Shown: positions 44,376 to 56,200, numbered from the stretch's first letter. The stretch is DNA of 64,000 nt from Larix kaempferi (GCA_027924585.1 BSBM01000361.1:42920501-42984500); one strand, 5' to 3'. Translations and numbers: made by a program. Notes: generated by a model not told the origin, from the letters alone.

Positions 44376-44470
44376 CTATGTGAGGTGTAATTGATAAATA
44401 TAAATATAATATGCCATAGGAGAAGGCGGTTTATAAAAAAACACTATGTTTGCTAAATATTACCAAGCCG

Positions 44471-44524
44471 TCCCGAAGGAATGCTCTCCTTCCTTGTCCC
44501 GAAGGAATGCTCTCCTTCCTTGGC
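44471..44524. repeat. Two tandem 28-bp hairpin units
   Basis: GTCCCGAAGGAATGCTCTCC followed by TTCCTTG occurs twice in a row. Each unit can fold through AAGGAA and TTCCTT. Confidence 0.75.
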
Positions 44525-45819
44525 ATTTTCCAAAAGAAATTTAAGAAGATGTTTTTCGTAGATATGTACTATTTTGAATTTATCAACTATTATTAAGTAT
44601 GAATTTGTGTATATGGAAACTCAATTGTAAGAAATCATTTAAGGAAGTCAAATTGTTTATAAATTTTGATATGTAGTTTTTTAGTTTAAAAAAAAAAAAT
44701 TATTTAGATTTCTAATATATATAATTTATTTTTAAAAAATGGAATGTTGTAAATTTATATAATTTAACATGGTAATTTAAATATATAAAAATTCTTCATT
44801 TTATGGTAAAACTATTTTTTAAATAAAAATTTAGGTTAGATCCAATTTCTCAAAGTGTAATTTTTTTTATCTTAAATTTTTAGACGTTAAGAAAAAATTT
44901 ATACTTTCAAAATATAAGACACATGTTAATATTAGATTGAGAGAAATAAATTAATTAATGAAACAAACTCCATATATATTAAAATATTTCAATATATATA
45001 TACTTTTTATATGGATATATAACTTTTAATCATAAAAGTTAATATAACATTTGAGAAGCCATCCAATCTAATTACTATAAATTACTATAAAGTATAGTGG
45101 TTTATATTTATTCATATATTTATACATAAGTCATATCCAAAACAATATTCTAATTTAGTGATTTAAAAGTTTCAAGTAAACACTCAAATAGGAAGACGAG
45201 CAAATATTCAATATTTGTTTGATTTTAAAAAAATCCGATTTAAAAATAATCCATTAAACAAGTAGACTCATAAATCAAATGAAATTACCATTCAAAAGTA
45301 CTTCAATTCAATTCAATTGATATTAACTTAATTTTAAAAAGAATTGACAAATAAATAAAACTAAACTATCATTCAAAATATACTCGAGTTTAATTGGTTA
45401 AATATCCAAAGAGGCTTGTACGGAATACCTAGCCCATGAAGAATAAGAGAGTCAAAATGACTATTCAATTCAAAGCCCATCAAAAGTAAAAATGTAATTG
45501 ACTATTCAACTCAAAGCTCGGAAGAAAAATTAATTTCCAACTAAAAAAGGGAAGGAGAAACTACCTTAATCATTAATGAAACGGAGGGAAAAACGACCTA
45601 CATGCAGCATTTAACCAGAAACAGTTTCTGGAACCGGGAAACAAAAAGGGCTGTAAAAAAACCTGTTTCCCGTAATGTCATGCTTTTCGAAACAGAAAGA
45701 GATGTTTCTTTGGTAACAGAGTATCTTGTTAGGCCAATCCCTATATTAGAACTAAACAGAAACAAAAAATTATGAGGGTTTTAAAAAATGATCGAACATC
45801 AAAAATACGTGTAGGCTAT

Positions 45820-45890
45820 TTGTTTGCCCATCAGATAAAACGGTTTATAAAATATTTTACCAATATTTGATGGGCAAAATGACTTGTGAC
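45820..45890. repeat. Inverted repeat near the hAT right end
   Basis: TTTGCCCATCA and TGATGGGCAAA are inverted 11-mers about 40 bp apart. Another pair, CGGGAAACA and TGTTTCCCG, lies at about 45,634-45,675. Confidence 0.6.
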
Positions 45891-45928
45891 GGACATTTTG
45901 CCCGTCAAATTCCAACCCTCCCCTCGAG

Positions 45929-46345
45929 CCTCTCGACGGCACCCGGTGAGCCCGGGTGCAAATCATCTAAATAAGCTTAACACGGATCTTTGGTTGAGCT
46001 GAGGCTCCCCTCGCCGTTGCCAGTTTCATTAAAACCTCTGACAACTTTTCCCCGCCTCATTTTCATCTCCTGGTATCATACAGGAAAATGTGTTCAACTT
46101 TGAACGATGCACAACAAATAAGATAATGGTAAGCCCAATTAAATAACAACAGTAACAAACGTGCCTGGGATGTGTAGGAGCTCAAGAAATTGATAAGGAC
46201 CGCCCACTTGTTTTTCATCTCCTGGTATTTGGATTTCCACGGTCTCAAGAGCAGGGGCGTTCTGAGCAAGCATTTCAAAACACCGATTTCCTTTTGAAAA
46301 TCCGAAACAGGGATTTCCCATGCGTAGATTAGGAAGTGGCCAAGT
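45929..46345 (-). pseudogene. F-box/LRR/FBD-type gene fragment D
   Basis: On minus, a lead PPCLTWPLPNLRM is followed by the FBD-like block KGNRCFEMLAQNAPALETVE, then QVGGPYQFLELLHIPGTFV, then an intron-like tail. It parallels fragment A at 4.87-5.5 kb. The part 45,929-45,960 is the other side of the hAT target. FBD domains are C-terminal modules of plant F-box/LRR proteins. The coding is incomplete and has no start. Confidence 0.65.
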
Positions 46346-46693
46346 TAGGCATGGCGGTGTTGGATCTATAGCATGACTCCTGTAATGGCGGTATTGGATC
46401 TATAGCGAACAACATCATCATCATCAGGAAGCCTCAATTCCTCAAGAGGATCGTCCACCTGTTTTAAGAGATTCATGAAACCAAATTTGATAAGCATGTG
46501 TAATTGAACCAAATTGTCAAATATTTGATAAATGTTCTATATCAATATAAAATATAACTTTTGGTATCAAAAATTTGATAAAAGTTTTATATCAATAAAA
46601 AATTTAACTTTTGGTATCACTAAAGATAGAATTTTCTACAAAATTAAATGACTCCATTTATTATTAAGATACTTTAATTTATTGATATGACAA

Positions 46694-48305
46694 TTATAGG
46701 AATATGATGCCACATTGCTGTGAAAACCAATATCTTTCTTTGGTTCCACAACCCAAGTCAACTATGGAACTCCACCAAAAATGACATCGATCCAAAATGA
46801 TTATTGGAGTATTAAATTTTCTAGGATCTCTCAAGTGGTCATGAGCTAGACATAAGATTTCCCCTCTAAAGTTGGATGTTTTCCTTACAAAAAAAACAAT
46901 TTCAAATTCTGGCAAGGGTGGTTGTTAGGACAAAAATTTGAATGTAGTGCACAAAGAATGGAAATGCCTAAGCTCTCACCTACACTCACTATGAAAACAT
47001 TAATGTTGAAATGAAGAATGAGTTTTCCACTAATCAAAATGACCATGTTGGGTAGAATACCCAAAATCAAATTACATTTGTCTCTATGATATTGCATGCC
47101 TTCATGCTTTGTTCAAATTCTTTAATCTTTCATTTTGGAAGCATAGTTCCTATTTGTTCCATAGGAAAATTCCCTATCCTAGAGCCCAAATTTTTATTGA
47201 TCTCTATGTTTACACCTTCAAACCTTGCATCTTTAGTTGCATGCTTACATCTTGGGATCCTACCATCTATTAAAGGTGAATAATCTAGCATTTCAGCAAT
47301 GCAAGATCAAGAATTAGTCGCGATAAACATAAAAACATGGAAAAGTTGAATTTCTCCATTATCTCTTAAGAGGTTGAATGAAGGGGGATCAAGGGGTTCA
47401 TATCTATGGCCCAACCTTATCTATTTCATTATCATCTTCTAATTCATTCCTTATTTGTATGTGCCAACATGTAGTCATTGGTGCCATGGGGAATCTCATC
47501 ACCAATGTGATTTTTGTAGTATTAAGAGCATAGCCATCCTAAATTTTTAGACCAATGTCGTGTATGATATTTCTAAGTGTGTTAACAAGGTATAATTGTG
47601 TTATCTCTTTGTCAATATCTTTTGCATTCACTTTTCTATATAAGAATATCATATTGAAAATAGGGGACAACAATATTACCTGGGAACTTTATTCCTTCAT
47701 AATCCCTCAATTAGCCATATGATTCAATTTACCATGCCATGTGTAAGGAATGTCGCATAATATAGTACAATTAAAATACATAAAAATATAGTTCCTAGCA
47801 TGTCCCTACCTCAAGGAGCTACACCGGTTTCTAGAAATAGCGATCCATCAAGTCAAATTGTAATAATTTTAAGGCCAAACCTATCTTCTGTGCAAACAAC
47901 TCTTTTGAGTACATGTCCTCAATTATTTGAGATAAATTGTGCATCCTTGAATATCACTAACAATCCACTCTGCTTACCCTTGTTCCTTAAGTGATAATTC
48001 CCTACAAAGTATGTTTTTGAATAATATTTAAATTTGGAACAACAATCATTATTAGGGATGTCTATAGAGGCTAACGCACTATCCACTCTTAGAATCATGT
48101 ATATATGATCCAAAATGGATCATTATATTGTTTTTCACCTTTGTTGGAACTTTTTAGGTAGAAAAAATAGATATATTGGCTTGTAGGTTGCATTTTAGGG
48201 GTAGGTCCCGCTTTGGTGATTTCAGGTCCAAAACATCCATAATTTATTTGAGGCCTTTACTAACCAGTTTTTGGTCAAAATTTTGTGATATTAGTTCCCA
48301 AACTT
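46694..48305 (-). pseudogene. Unidentified decayed reading frame in unit 1
   Basis: Minus-strand frames at 48,113-47,919, 47,330-47,115, 47,097-46,885 and 46,915-46,694 look like parts of one protein separated by stops and shifts. The same order and similar residues occur in unit 3 (53,900-52,627). Landmarks include FEGVNIEINKNLGSRIGNFP and ILPNMVILISGKLILHFNIN. I recognise no family. It could belong to a transposable element, a virus-derived insertion or a host gene. Confidence 0.4.
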
Positions 48306-48321
48306 ATATGCCCCCAACAAG

Positions 48322-48573
48322 TTAACCTATATTTTTTCCACTATGGTACCAAACATATGTCATGTTAGCTTCCATTAAGAGCAAATCGACCTTTTCATAA
48401 TCATAATTATCATCCAAAAGGAGAGACAAAGAGAGCGTGAGTTGGGAAATTTGGTTGTATAGAAATCTCCATCTTGTGGAGAGAATAGAGCATCTTACCG
48501 CCTCTTTCATTTTAAGCTTAGACAAGATGAAGCAGAGCAACTCATCTGAAATCCTTGTGATTAAGTCCTGCAT
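48322..48573 (-). pseudogene. Truncated F-box gene (F-box domain only)
   Basis: ATG at 48,573 opens an 83-codon frame. Residues 5-45 read as an F-box: RISDELLCFILSKLKMKEAV, then RCSILSTRWRFLYNQISQLT. The F-box would bind SKP1 in an SCF ubiquitin ligase. The usual LRR and FBD parts are absent: soon after the F-box the frame runs into the repeated segment ending at 48,305 and stops. The 43-bp minisatellite starts about 200 bp upstream (48,780-49,560). Expression is doubtful. Confidence 0.75.
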
Positions 48574-48779
48574 GGTGAAAGTACACTATGACAATTGACA
48601 ATGCTTCTGCTAAGTTAAACCAGACATGATGAAGAAGTGGAAGGAAAGAAGCTACTTGTAAAATATGATAGAGAAAGAATCCATTTCAACCTTGCATCCT
48701 TTCTAAAAACTCATTTTGTTGGTAGTGTATGACTGACTGCATGTTGTTGGTCAACACAAACAAATAAATAAGACAGTGA

Positions 48780-49560
48780 AATATTATTAAATATATGTTT
48801 TCCGGTAACATAAGCACGTGGTGCTATCCAACATGAAAGATTACAATGAAACATTTCAATGGCACGAGCCACTAAAAATCTTTACAATGAAACATTTATG
48901 TGGCACAATTCACTAAAATTATCTTTAAAATCAAACATTTTGTTGGTAGCATATGACTAACTTCATGTTGTTGGTCAACACAAGCAAATATATAAGGCGG
49001 TGAAATATGTTTTCTGGTAACATAAGCACGCGGTGTTGTCCAACATGAAAAATTACAATGAAACATTTTGATGGCCATTGAAAAATCTTTACAATCAAAC
49101 ATTTATGTGGCATGATTCACTAAAATTTTATCTTTACAATCAAACATTTATGTGGCACAAGTTATTAAAATTATTTGCCAAAATTACAGATAGATTCAAA
49201 GAAACATAAAAACATAAGCACATGGTGTTGTCCAACATGAAAGATTATAATGAAACATTTCTTTAAAACAAGCCACTGGAAAATATTTACAATGAAACAT
49301 TTTCTTTACAATGAAATATTTAGATGACACAATTCACTAAAATTATCTTTATAATTAAACAATGAAGCATTTAGGTGGCACAATTCACTAAAATTATCTT
49401 TGCAATGAAACAATGAAACATTTAGGTGGCACAATTCACTAAAATTATCTTTCCAATGAAACATTTATGTGGCAAAAGTCACTAAAATTATCTTTACAAT
49501 GAAACATTTATGTGACACAAGTTACTAAAATTATTTGCCAAAATCACATAGAGATTCATA
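48780..49560. repeat. 43-bp minisatellite upstream of F-box 1
   Basis: The unit contains TCTTTACAATGAAACATTTA followed by TGTGGCACAA and TTCACTAAAATTA. Roughly ten degenerate copies are interspersed with a longer block (GTTGGTAGC, ATGACTAACTTCATGTTG, ACATAAGCAC). Confidence 0.85.
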
Positions 49561-50369
49561 AAACCACACTAATATTTGAATTTCATTTATTTATTTCATT
49601 TGTTAATATCACAAACATTTGATACATCTCTTCCATCGAACCAATCTTCTTAAGTCAATTGAATAAGTTTATACAATGACTATACATCAATGGCATGCAT
49701 TTTATTATTGGAGTAAGCTAGTCATATAGAAAATCCATCCTCTTTTGAGCCACAAATTTCATAAGCATTTGGAATTGAACCAGACTGTCAAAAATTTGAT
49801 AAAAGTTTTATATCAATAGAAAATATAACTTTTGGTATCACTATAGATAGAATTTTCTACAAAATTAAATGACTCCATTTATTATTAAGATACTTTAATT
49901 TATTAATATAAAAATTATAGGAATATGATGCCACATTGATGTGAAAACCAATATCTTTCTTTGGTTCGAGAACCCAAGTCCACTATGAAACTCTACCAAA
50001 AAAGATATCGATCCAAAATATTTATTGGAGTATTAAAATTTTTGGTTCTCTCAAGTGGTCATGGTCTAGACATAAGATCTCCCCTCTAAAGTTGGATGTT
50101 TTCCTTACAAAAGCAAAACAATTTCAACTTCTGGCAAGGATAGTTGTTGAGACAAAAGTTTGAATGTAGCACACAAAGAATGGAAATGCCTCAGCTCTCA
50201 CCTACACTCACTATGAAAAAATTAATGTTAAAATGAAGAATGAGTTTTCCACCCACCAAAATGACCATGTTGGGTATAATACCCAAAATCAAATTGCATT
50301 TATCTTTATGATATTGCATGCCTTCATTTTGGAAGCGTCGTTCCTATTTATCTTTATGATATTGCATGC

Positions 50370-51070
50370 CTTCATTTTGGAAGCGTAGTTCCTATTCATC
50401 CAATGGATATCATCCCAAAAGCAACAAGCATGCACAGAAAATAAGGAACGAGCATGCACAAAAAATAAGTTAATGGATTCCAATGGATATCGTCCCACAC
50501 AAGCATTCACAGGGATTCCAATGCATATTGTCCCAGACAAGCATGCACATGGATTCTGCACATCAAATAAGAGGACCGCCCACCTGGATTTCCACGGTCT
50601 CAAGAGCAGGGTCGTTCTGAGCAAGCATTTCAAAACACCGATTTCCTTTTGAAAGTCCGAAACAGGGATTTCCCACTCGCTGTAGTCTTGCAGATCTACC
50701 TTCATCATTCGCAGATTAGCAAGTGGGTAAGTTAGGCATGGCGGTATTGGATCTATAGCAAAACAAAAACCAGTCATCTCATTCTCCTCGTTACAATTTT
50801 CGACACAAAACAAAAACCAGTCATGTCAGTCTCCTCGTTACAATTTCGGACAGGCAACGACCAAATCCGCTGGTTTATTAAAAGCAACAAGCATACAAAT
50901 ATAGGGCAAATATTCTGCATAAGACAGCGCACATGATACGTGTTGGTTACATATGGGACGAAAATGTGTTCAACTTTGAACGATTGCACAACAAAGCAAA
51001 TCAGGTAATGGTGAAAAATGAAGCAGAACAACTTATCTGAAAGTCTTGTAAATAAGTCCTGCACTGTGAG
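50370..51070 (-). pseudogene. F-box/FBD gene with internal deletion (fragment F)
   Basis: On minus, the start region matches the F-box copy at 48.57 kb, but the ATG is changed to GTG (51,062-51,064). The frame reads QDLFTRLSDKLFCFIF, only the first third of an F-box. A deletion or rearrangement follows, and the frame resumes as PPCLTYPLANLRMMKVDLQD, then YSEWEIPVSDFQKEIGVL. The FBD continuation EMLAQND..LETVEI is in another frame. Intron-like and repeat sequence (50,400-50,580) resembling fragment A follows. Start loss, deletion and frameshift make it a pseudogene. Confidence 0.65.
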
Positions 51071-51269
51071 AGTACACTCTGACAATTGACAATGTTTCTG
51101 CTAAGTTAAACCAGTGAAGAAGTGGAAGGCAAGAAGTTACTTATAAAATATGATAGAGAAAGGATCCATTTCAACCTTGCAGCCTTTCTAAAAACTCATT
51201 TTGTTGGTAGAGTATGACTGAATGCATGTTGTTGGTCAACAGAAGCAAATAAATAAGACCGTAGTGGTG

Positions 51270-52035
51270 TTGTCCAATATGAAAAATTACAATGAAACAT
51301 TTCAATGGCACAAGCCACTAAAAATCTTTACAATGAAACATTAATGTGGCACAATATACTAAAATTATCTTTACAATCAAACATTTTGTTGGTAGCGTAT
51401 GACTAACTTCATGTTGTTGGTCAACACAAGCAAATAAATAAGGAGGTGAAATATGATTAGAAATATGTTTTCTGGTAACATAAGCACGTGGTGCTGTCCA
51501 ACATGAAAAATTACAATGAAACATTTGGATGGCATAAGCCACTGAAAAATCTTTACAATGAAACATTTGTGTGGCACAAATCACTAAATTTATCTTTACA
51601 ATCAAACATTTATGTGGCACAAGTTATTAAAATTATTTGCCAAAATTACAGATAGATTAAAAAAAACATAAAAACATAAGCACATGGTGGTTACCAACAT
51701 GAAATATTACAATGAAACATTTATGTAACACAAGCCACATAAAAATATTTACAATGAAACATTTAGATGGCACAATTCACTAAAATTATCTTTACAATGA
51801 AGCATTTAGGTGGCACAATTCACTAAAATTATCTTTACAATGAAACATTTATGTGGCACGAGTATGAAACATTTAGATGGCACAATTCACTAAAATTATC
51901 TTTACAATGAAACATTTAGGTGGCACAATTCACTAAAATTATCTTTACAATGAAACATTTATGTGGCACAAGTCACTAAAATTATCTTTACAATGAAACA
52001 TTTATGTGACACAAGTTACTAAAATGATTTGCCAA
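51270..52035. repeat. 43-bp minisatellite upstream of F-box 2
   Basis: Same unit as 48,780-49,560, with about ten copies and the same longer interspersed block. It lies on the same side of the F-box start. Confidence 0.85.
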
Positions 52036-52229
52036 AATCACACAGATTCATAAAACCATACTAATATTTGAATTTCATTTGTTAATATCACAAACATTTG
52101 ATACATATCTTCCATCAAACCAATCTTCCTAAGTCAATTGAATAAGTTTATAGAATGGCTATACATCAATGGCATGCATTTTATTATTGGAGTAAGCTAG
52201 TCATATAGGAAATCGAACCTCTTTTGGGC

Positions 52230-54100
52230 CACAAATCTGATAAGCATTTGGAAAAAAATTCAATTATCAATGGAGTTATATCATAATCCAAAATCCATGC
52301 ATGGTAGAAAAATTATTTTAGGCATTTTCCCCAATTTTGAATTGAACCATATTGTCAAAAATTTGATAAAAAATCTATATCAATAGAAAATATAACTTTT
52401 GGTATCACTCTCGATGGAATTTTCTACACAATTAAATGACTACATTTATTATTAAGATACTTTAATTTATTAATATGACAATTATAGGAATATGATGCCA
52501 CATTGCTATGAAAACCAATCTCTTTCTTTGGTTCCACAGCCCAAGTCCACTATGGAACTCCACCAAAAAAGATATCGATCCAAAATATTTAATGGAGTAT
52601 TAAAATTTTTAGGTTCTCTCAAGTGGTCATGAGCTAGACATAAGATCTCCCCTCTGAAGTTGGATGTTTTCCTTACAAAAACAAAACAATTTGAAATTCT
52701 GGCAAGGGTGGTTGTTGGGACAAAAGTTTGAATGTAGTCTACAAATAATGGAAATGCCTAAGCTCTCACCCACACTCACGATGGAAACATTAATGTTGAA
52801 ATGAAGAATGAGTTTTCCACTAATCAAAATGACCATGTTGGGTAGAATACCCAAAATCAAATTACATTTGTCTTTATGATTTTGCAAGACTGCATGCCTA
52901 TTTCAAATTCTTTAATCTTTCATTTTGGAAGCATAGTTCCTATTTTTTCCATAGGAAAATTCCCTATCCTAGAGCCCAAATTTTTATTGATCTCTATATT
53001 TACACCTTCAAACCTTGCATATTTAGTTGCATGCTTGCATCCTGGGATCCTACCATCTATTAAAGGTGAATAATCTAGCATTTCAACAATGCAGGATGAA
53101 GAATTACTCAAGATAAACATAAAAACATGGAAAATATGAATTTCTCCATTATCTCTTATGAGGTTGAATGAAGGGGGATCAAGGGGTTCATATATATGCC
53201 CCAGCCTTATCTATTTCACTATCATCCTCTAATGCATGCCTTATTTGTATGTGCCAACATGTAGTCATGGGTGCCATGGAGAGTCTAATCACCGATGTGA
53301 TTTTGGTAGTATTAAGAGCATACCCACCCTAAACTTTTAGACCAATGTAGTGTATGATATTTCTAAGTGTGTTAACAAGGTATGATTATGTTATCTCTTC
53401 GTCAATCTCTTTTATATTCACTTTTCTATATAAAATCTCAAATTGAAAATAAGGGACAAAATTATTATATGGTTACTTTATTCCTTCATAACCCCTAATC
53501 AGCCATAGGATTCAAGTTACAATGCCATTTGTAAGGAATGGTGCATAATATAGGACAATTAAACTACATAAAAATATGGTTCCTATCATGTCCCTTCCTC
53601 AAGGAGCTACATGGGCTTTTAGAAATAGCCATATGTGAAGTCAGATTGTAGTAATCTTATGGCCAAATCTATCTTGTGTTCAAACAACTCATTTGAGTAC
53701 ATGTCCTCAATTATTTGAGATAAATTGTGCATCCTTGAATATCACTAACAATCCACTCTTCTTACCCTTGTTCCTTAAGTGCTAATTCCCTACAAAGTAT
53801 GTTCTTAAATAATATTCAAATTTGGAACAACAATCATTAGTTGGGATGTCTATAGAGGCTAACACACTACCCACTCTTAGATATCATGTATATATGATCC
53901 AAAATGGATCATTATATTGTTTTCCATCTATGTTGGTACTTCTTAGGTAGAAACAATAGATATATTGGCTTGTATGTTGTATTTTAGGGGTAGGTCCTGC
54001 TTTGGTTATTTTAGCTACAAAACATCTAGAATTTATTTGACGTCTTTACTGACCATTTTTTCGTCAAAATTTTGTGATATTAGTTCCCAAACTTGTGATG
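52230..54100 (-). repeat. Segmental repeat unit 3 (partial)
   Basis: Matches unit 1 from 46,483 to about 48,305 closely (GCATCCTTGAATATCACTAA and many other words), then diverges at about 54,097. No F-box or minisatellite follows, so the unit is partial or the copy is older. Confidence 0.75.
52627..53960 (-). pseudogene. Unidentified decayed reading frame in unit 3
   Basis: Counterpart of the frame in unit 1. Open parts at 53,120-52,920 and 52,887-52,627 keep the same residues as unit 1 with a few substitutions. Upstream, between 53,960 and 53,130, coding-like stretches occur with stops. The resemblance of both copies at protein level supports a once-coding sequence. Confidence 0.4.
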
Positions 54101-55572
54101 GTGTTCTACACATAAAAATATTTCCAATGATGTGAAAATCATCTCAACTAGAGTTTGTGTGCACAAGTTATGCCCACCTTGTTTTAATAAAACACTATTC
54201 TTTGTGCCAACTACACCAACAATATTCCGCCGTGGGAGTTCCCATTTATCCACCTATGTTTCATACACATTCAAGAAAAACATAGAGAACATAAGAGAAA
54301 AAATTATGCATTATCGGCTTTATAGTACCTTCTAAACCTCATACATCAGGGGGCATCTGTTAATGCTCAAATCTCACACACATGTGACATTTTTTCAATT
54401 TACACGATAAAGTGTCATCAACATATAGCATACAACCCACTAAAGACATCCTCATAAGATCCAAGAAGCAACATGAGTCCATAAATTCCCCAAAATAGTA
54501 AAAAACTACAATTGCACGACCACATATCTATTAATATGCACTACTATGCATGTTATCAGAACTATGACCACATAGCCAGTGCAGATATTCCTTCAACAAC
54601 CGTGTGATTGAAAAAAATGGCAGAATATCAACCACCAATGATGCATTAAAGACTCGTGGAAGCTCCATTACCTCCATAAATTCGAATTTGGATTCTCACA
54701 TAGTTGGGTTCCTTAAATGCCCCCCTTTGTGTATCTTGGAGCTAAATCATTAGATCAAGGAGTTCACATTGGGATCTAGTTATTTCTTGCCCACCTCTTG
54801 GCCTATAAAATGAATCCATGGGCATGCTTATTAAAGAGAGAAATCAGAGCAAGGTAATGCTACTGGAATTGTGCTTGAGCTCCCTTATAGCTTACCTCTT
54901 CCCTCTTGTCTAGCATCTACCGAGATCCCTTGCCACCTTCATTCAATGGGAAAGTGTTCTTATAATTTGTTCTTCAAGATACTTAGCATATAGTGTGGAC
55001 TAGATAGAACTCCCTAAGAGGGATTGTTTGATTAAATTGGAGCTCACATGTCTTAGGTGTTATACAATCTTGACCACTGGGAAATATAAAAGTGGTTTGG
55101 CATATATTGGTTGTTGGAGTTTGCATTCCTACCCGTTTTTTATTTGTTTCATTTCATTTTATTTTCTTTGTTTATTTTTTGTTTTTCTAACAACCACTTG
55201 CAAGATCACTTGGATTACTGACCCACACAACAACGGAACCTAATACGGAATCCTTGCTGCAACCTACCAGGATTTTCCCCTTACCAAGTGGGAAGGATTC
55301 ACCCTTATGCAATATTTTTCACATAAAAAATTAGGCTCTGTAATACTTTATTAGTGTCTCTTACGTGCACCATTTTGTATGCACCTACAATCATCAACAA
55401 AGGAGGCCAACAATATTCCTTGGATTTTGCCAAGGCAATGCCAATTCCATTCAGATGAGTTTGTCATACAATCTCCTGCAACACAACCTTATCAATAAAA
55501 TATTTTTGGAAAAATATTGGGTTACTGAGTGAAACCATATATTCTCAAATATGTTCTTTAATTTGTCAGAAA
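54101..55572. other. Spacer, no gene seen
   Basis: No domain is recognisable in either strand. Small frames (54,132-54,335, 55,028-55,243) look like chance. Confidence 0.45.
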
Positions 55573-56200
55573 CTAGTCACCAAACTTGGTTACTTTCTCA
55601 AAAACTCTTTTGGACATGCATTTTGTAAATTTCTTGTGCACTAAATCATAGAGTGGGAGTTTGGAATGACTGGAATATTTATGCTCCCACAAAAATTTGA
55701 AATAGACATACACATGAGGCTCGTTCATAATCCATTTCCATTCCATTCCTCGGAAAATATTCATAGCACAGACTATATCGAAGATATATGAGGACATATT
55801 GAACTTTGATGTCTGTACTGGGCTACCTTCACTTGAACGATTAATGCTAGTAGACTAGTAGACATAATATCTTCCTAATTAAACTTGGTACTTGATAAAG
55901 TAACATGATGTAAAAGTGGCATCCATACCTCCTGGAATTGTGTAACTTTAGGTGCTCCATATAATTTGTTTAATAGAGCTATGGTGATTCTATATGGAAA
56001 CCTCAGGTTCCTAGTGAAATATAGGCCACTTTCCTTGAATCTAAACCTATTGTCTTTTAAACACATTTTCTTCATAAAGGCCATGTAGTACAACTATAGA
56101 AAAGTAATTCATTTTGTACTCAAGTTTACTTCAGGGGCGAGGAACTTATAATATCTACTCAAGGATGCATGTTGGAATTAAGCAATGGCCTCCTCATCAT
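55573..56200 (-). pseudogene. Decayed collinear ORF, unknown family
   Basis: Two minus frames, 56,093-55,875 (RFPYRITIALLNKLYGAPKV, QFQEVWMPLLHHV) and 55,797-55,573 (NEPHVYVYFKFLWEHKY, FEKVTKFGD), lie in order with a short coding-like bridge between them. They read as one broken protein rich in aromatic residues. The style recalls gag-like ORFs of plant retroelements that I have seen in general. I cannot name the family. Confidence 0.35.

Larger units (their letters stand above)
43845..45928. mobile_element. Non-autonomous hAT-type DNA transposon
   Basis: The element spans 43,853-45,920 (2068 bp). Its left end CAGGGTTGGAATTT and its right end AAATTCCAACCCTC are inverted repeats matching at 13 of 14 positions. 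The flanking octamers CTCTCGAG (43,845-43,852) and CCCTCGAG (45,921-45,928) match at 7 of 8. CAGGG-type ends with an 8-bp duplication are the signature of hAT elements. No transposase is visible, so it depended on an autonomous relative. Near the right end, words based on GGGCAAAAT recur in both orientations. The paralogous sequence at 5,600-5,650 lacks the insertion. Confidence 0.8.
46483..49756 (-). repeat. Segmental repeat unit 1 (F-box, minisatellite, unknown frame)
   Basis: Shared landmarks with units 2 and 3 are GAATTGAACCA..TGTCAAA at the left, a 600-bp block with GGAATATGATGCCACATTG, and a 43-bp minisatellite toward the right. Unit 1 is the most complete, at about 3.3 kb. Confidence 0.75.
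49757..52229 (-). repeat. Segmental repeat unit 2
   Basis: About 2.5 kb. It shares the left 560 bp with units 1 and 3, then switches at about 50,330 to an FBD/F-box fragment, so the middle of the shared segment is missing. A 56-bp duplication sits at the switch (50,283-50,395, TTTATCTTTATGATATTGC). It ends with its own minisatellite. Confidence 0.7.

Noticed and set aside
48780-52035. Regular repeats that could suggest a CRISPR-like array
   Set aside because: The 43-bp units are contiguous and diverged, with no unique spacers, and the setting is a plant nuclear genome. They are minisatellites.
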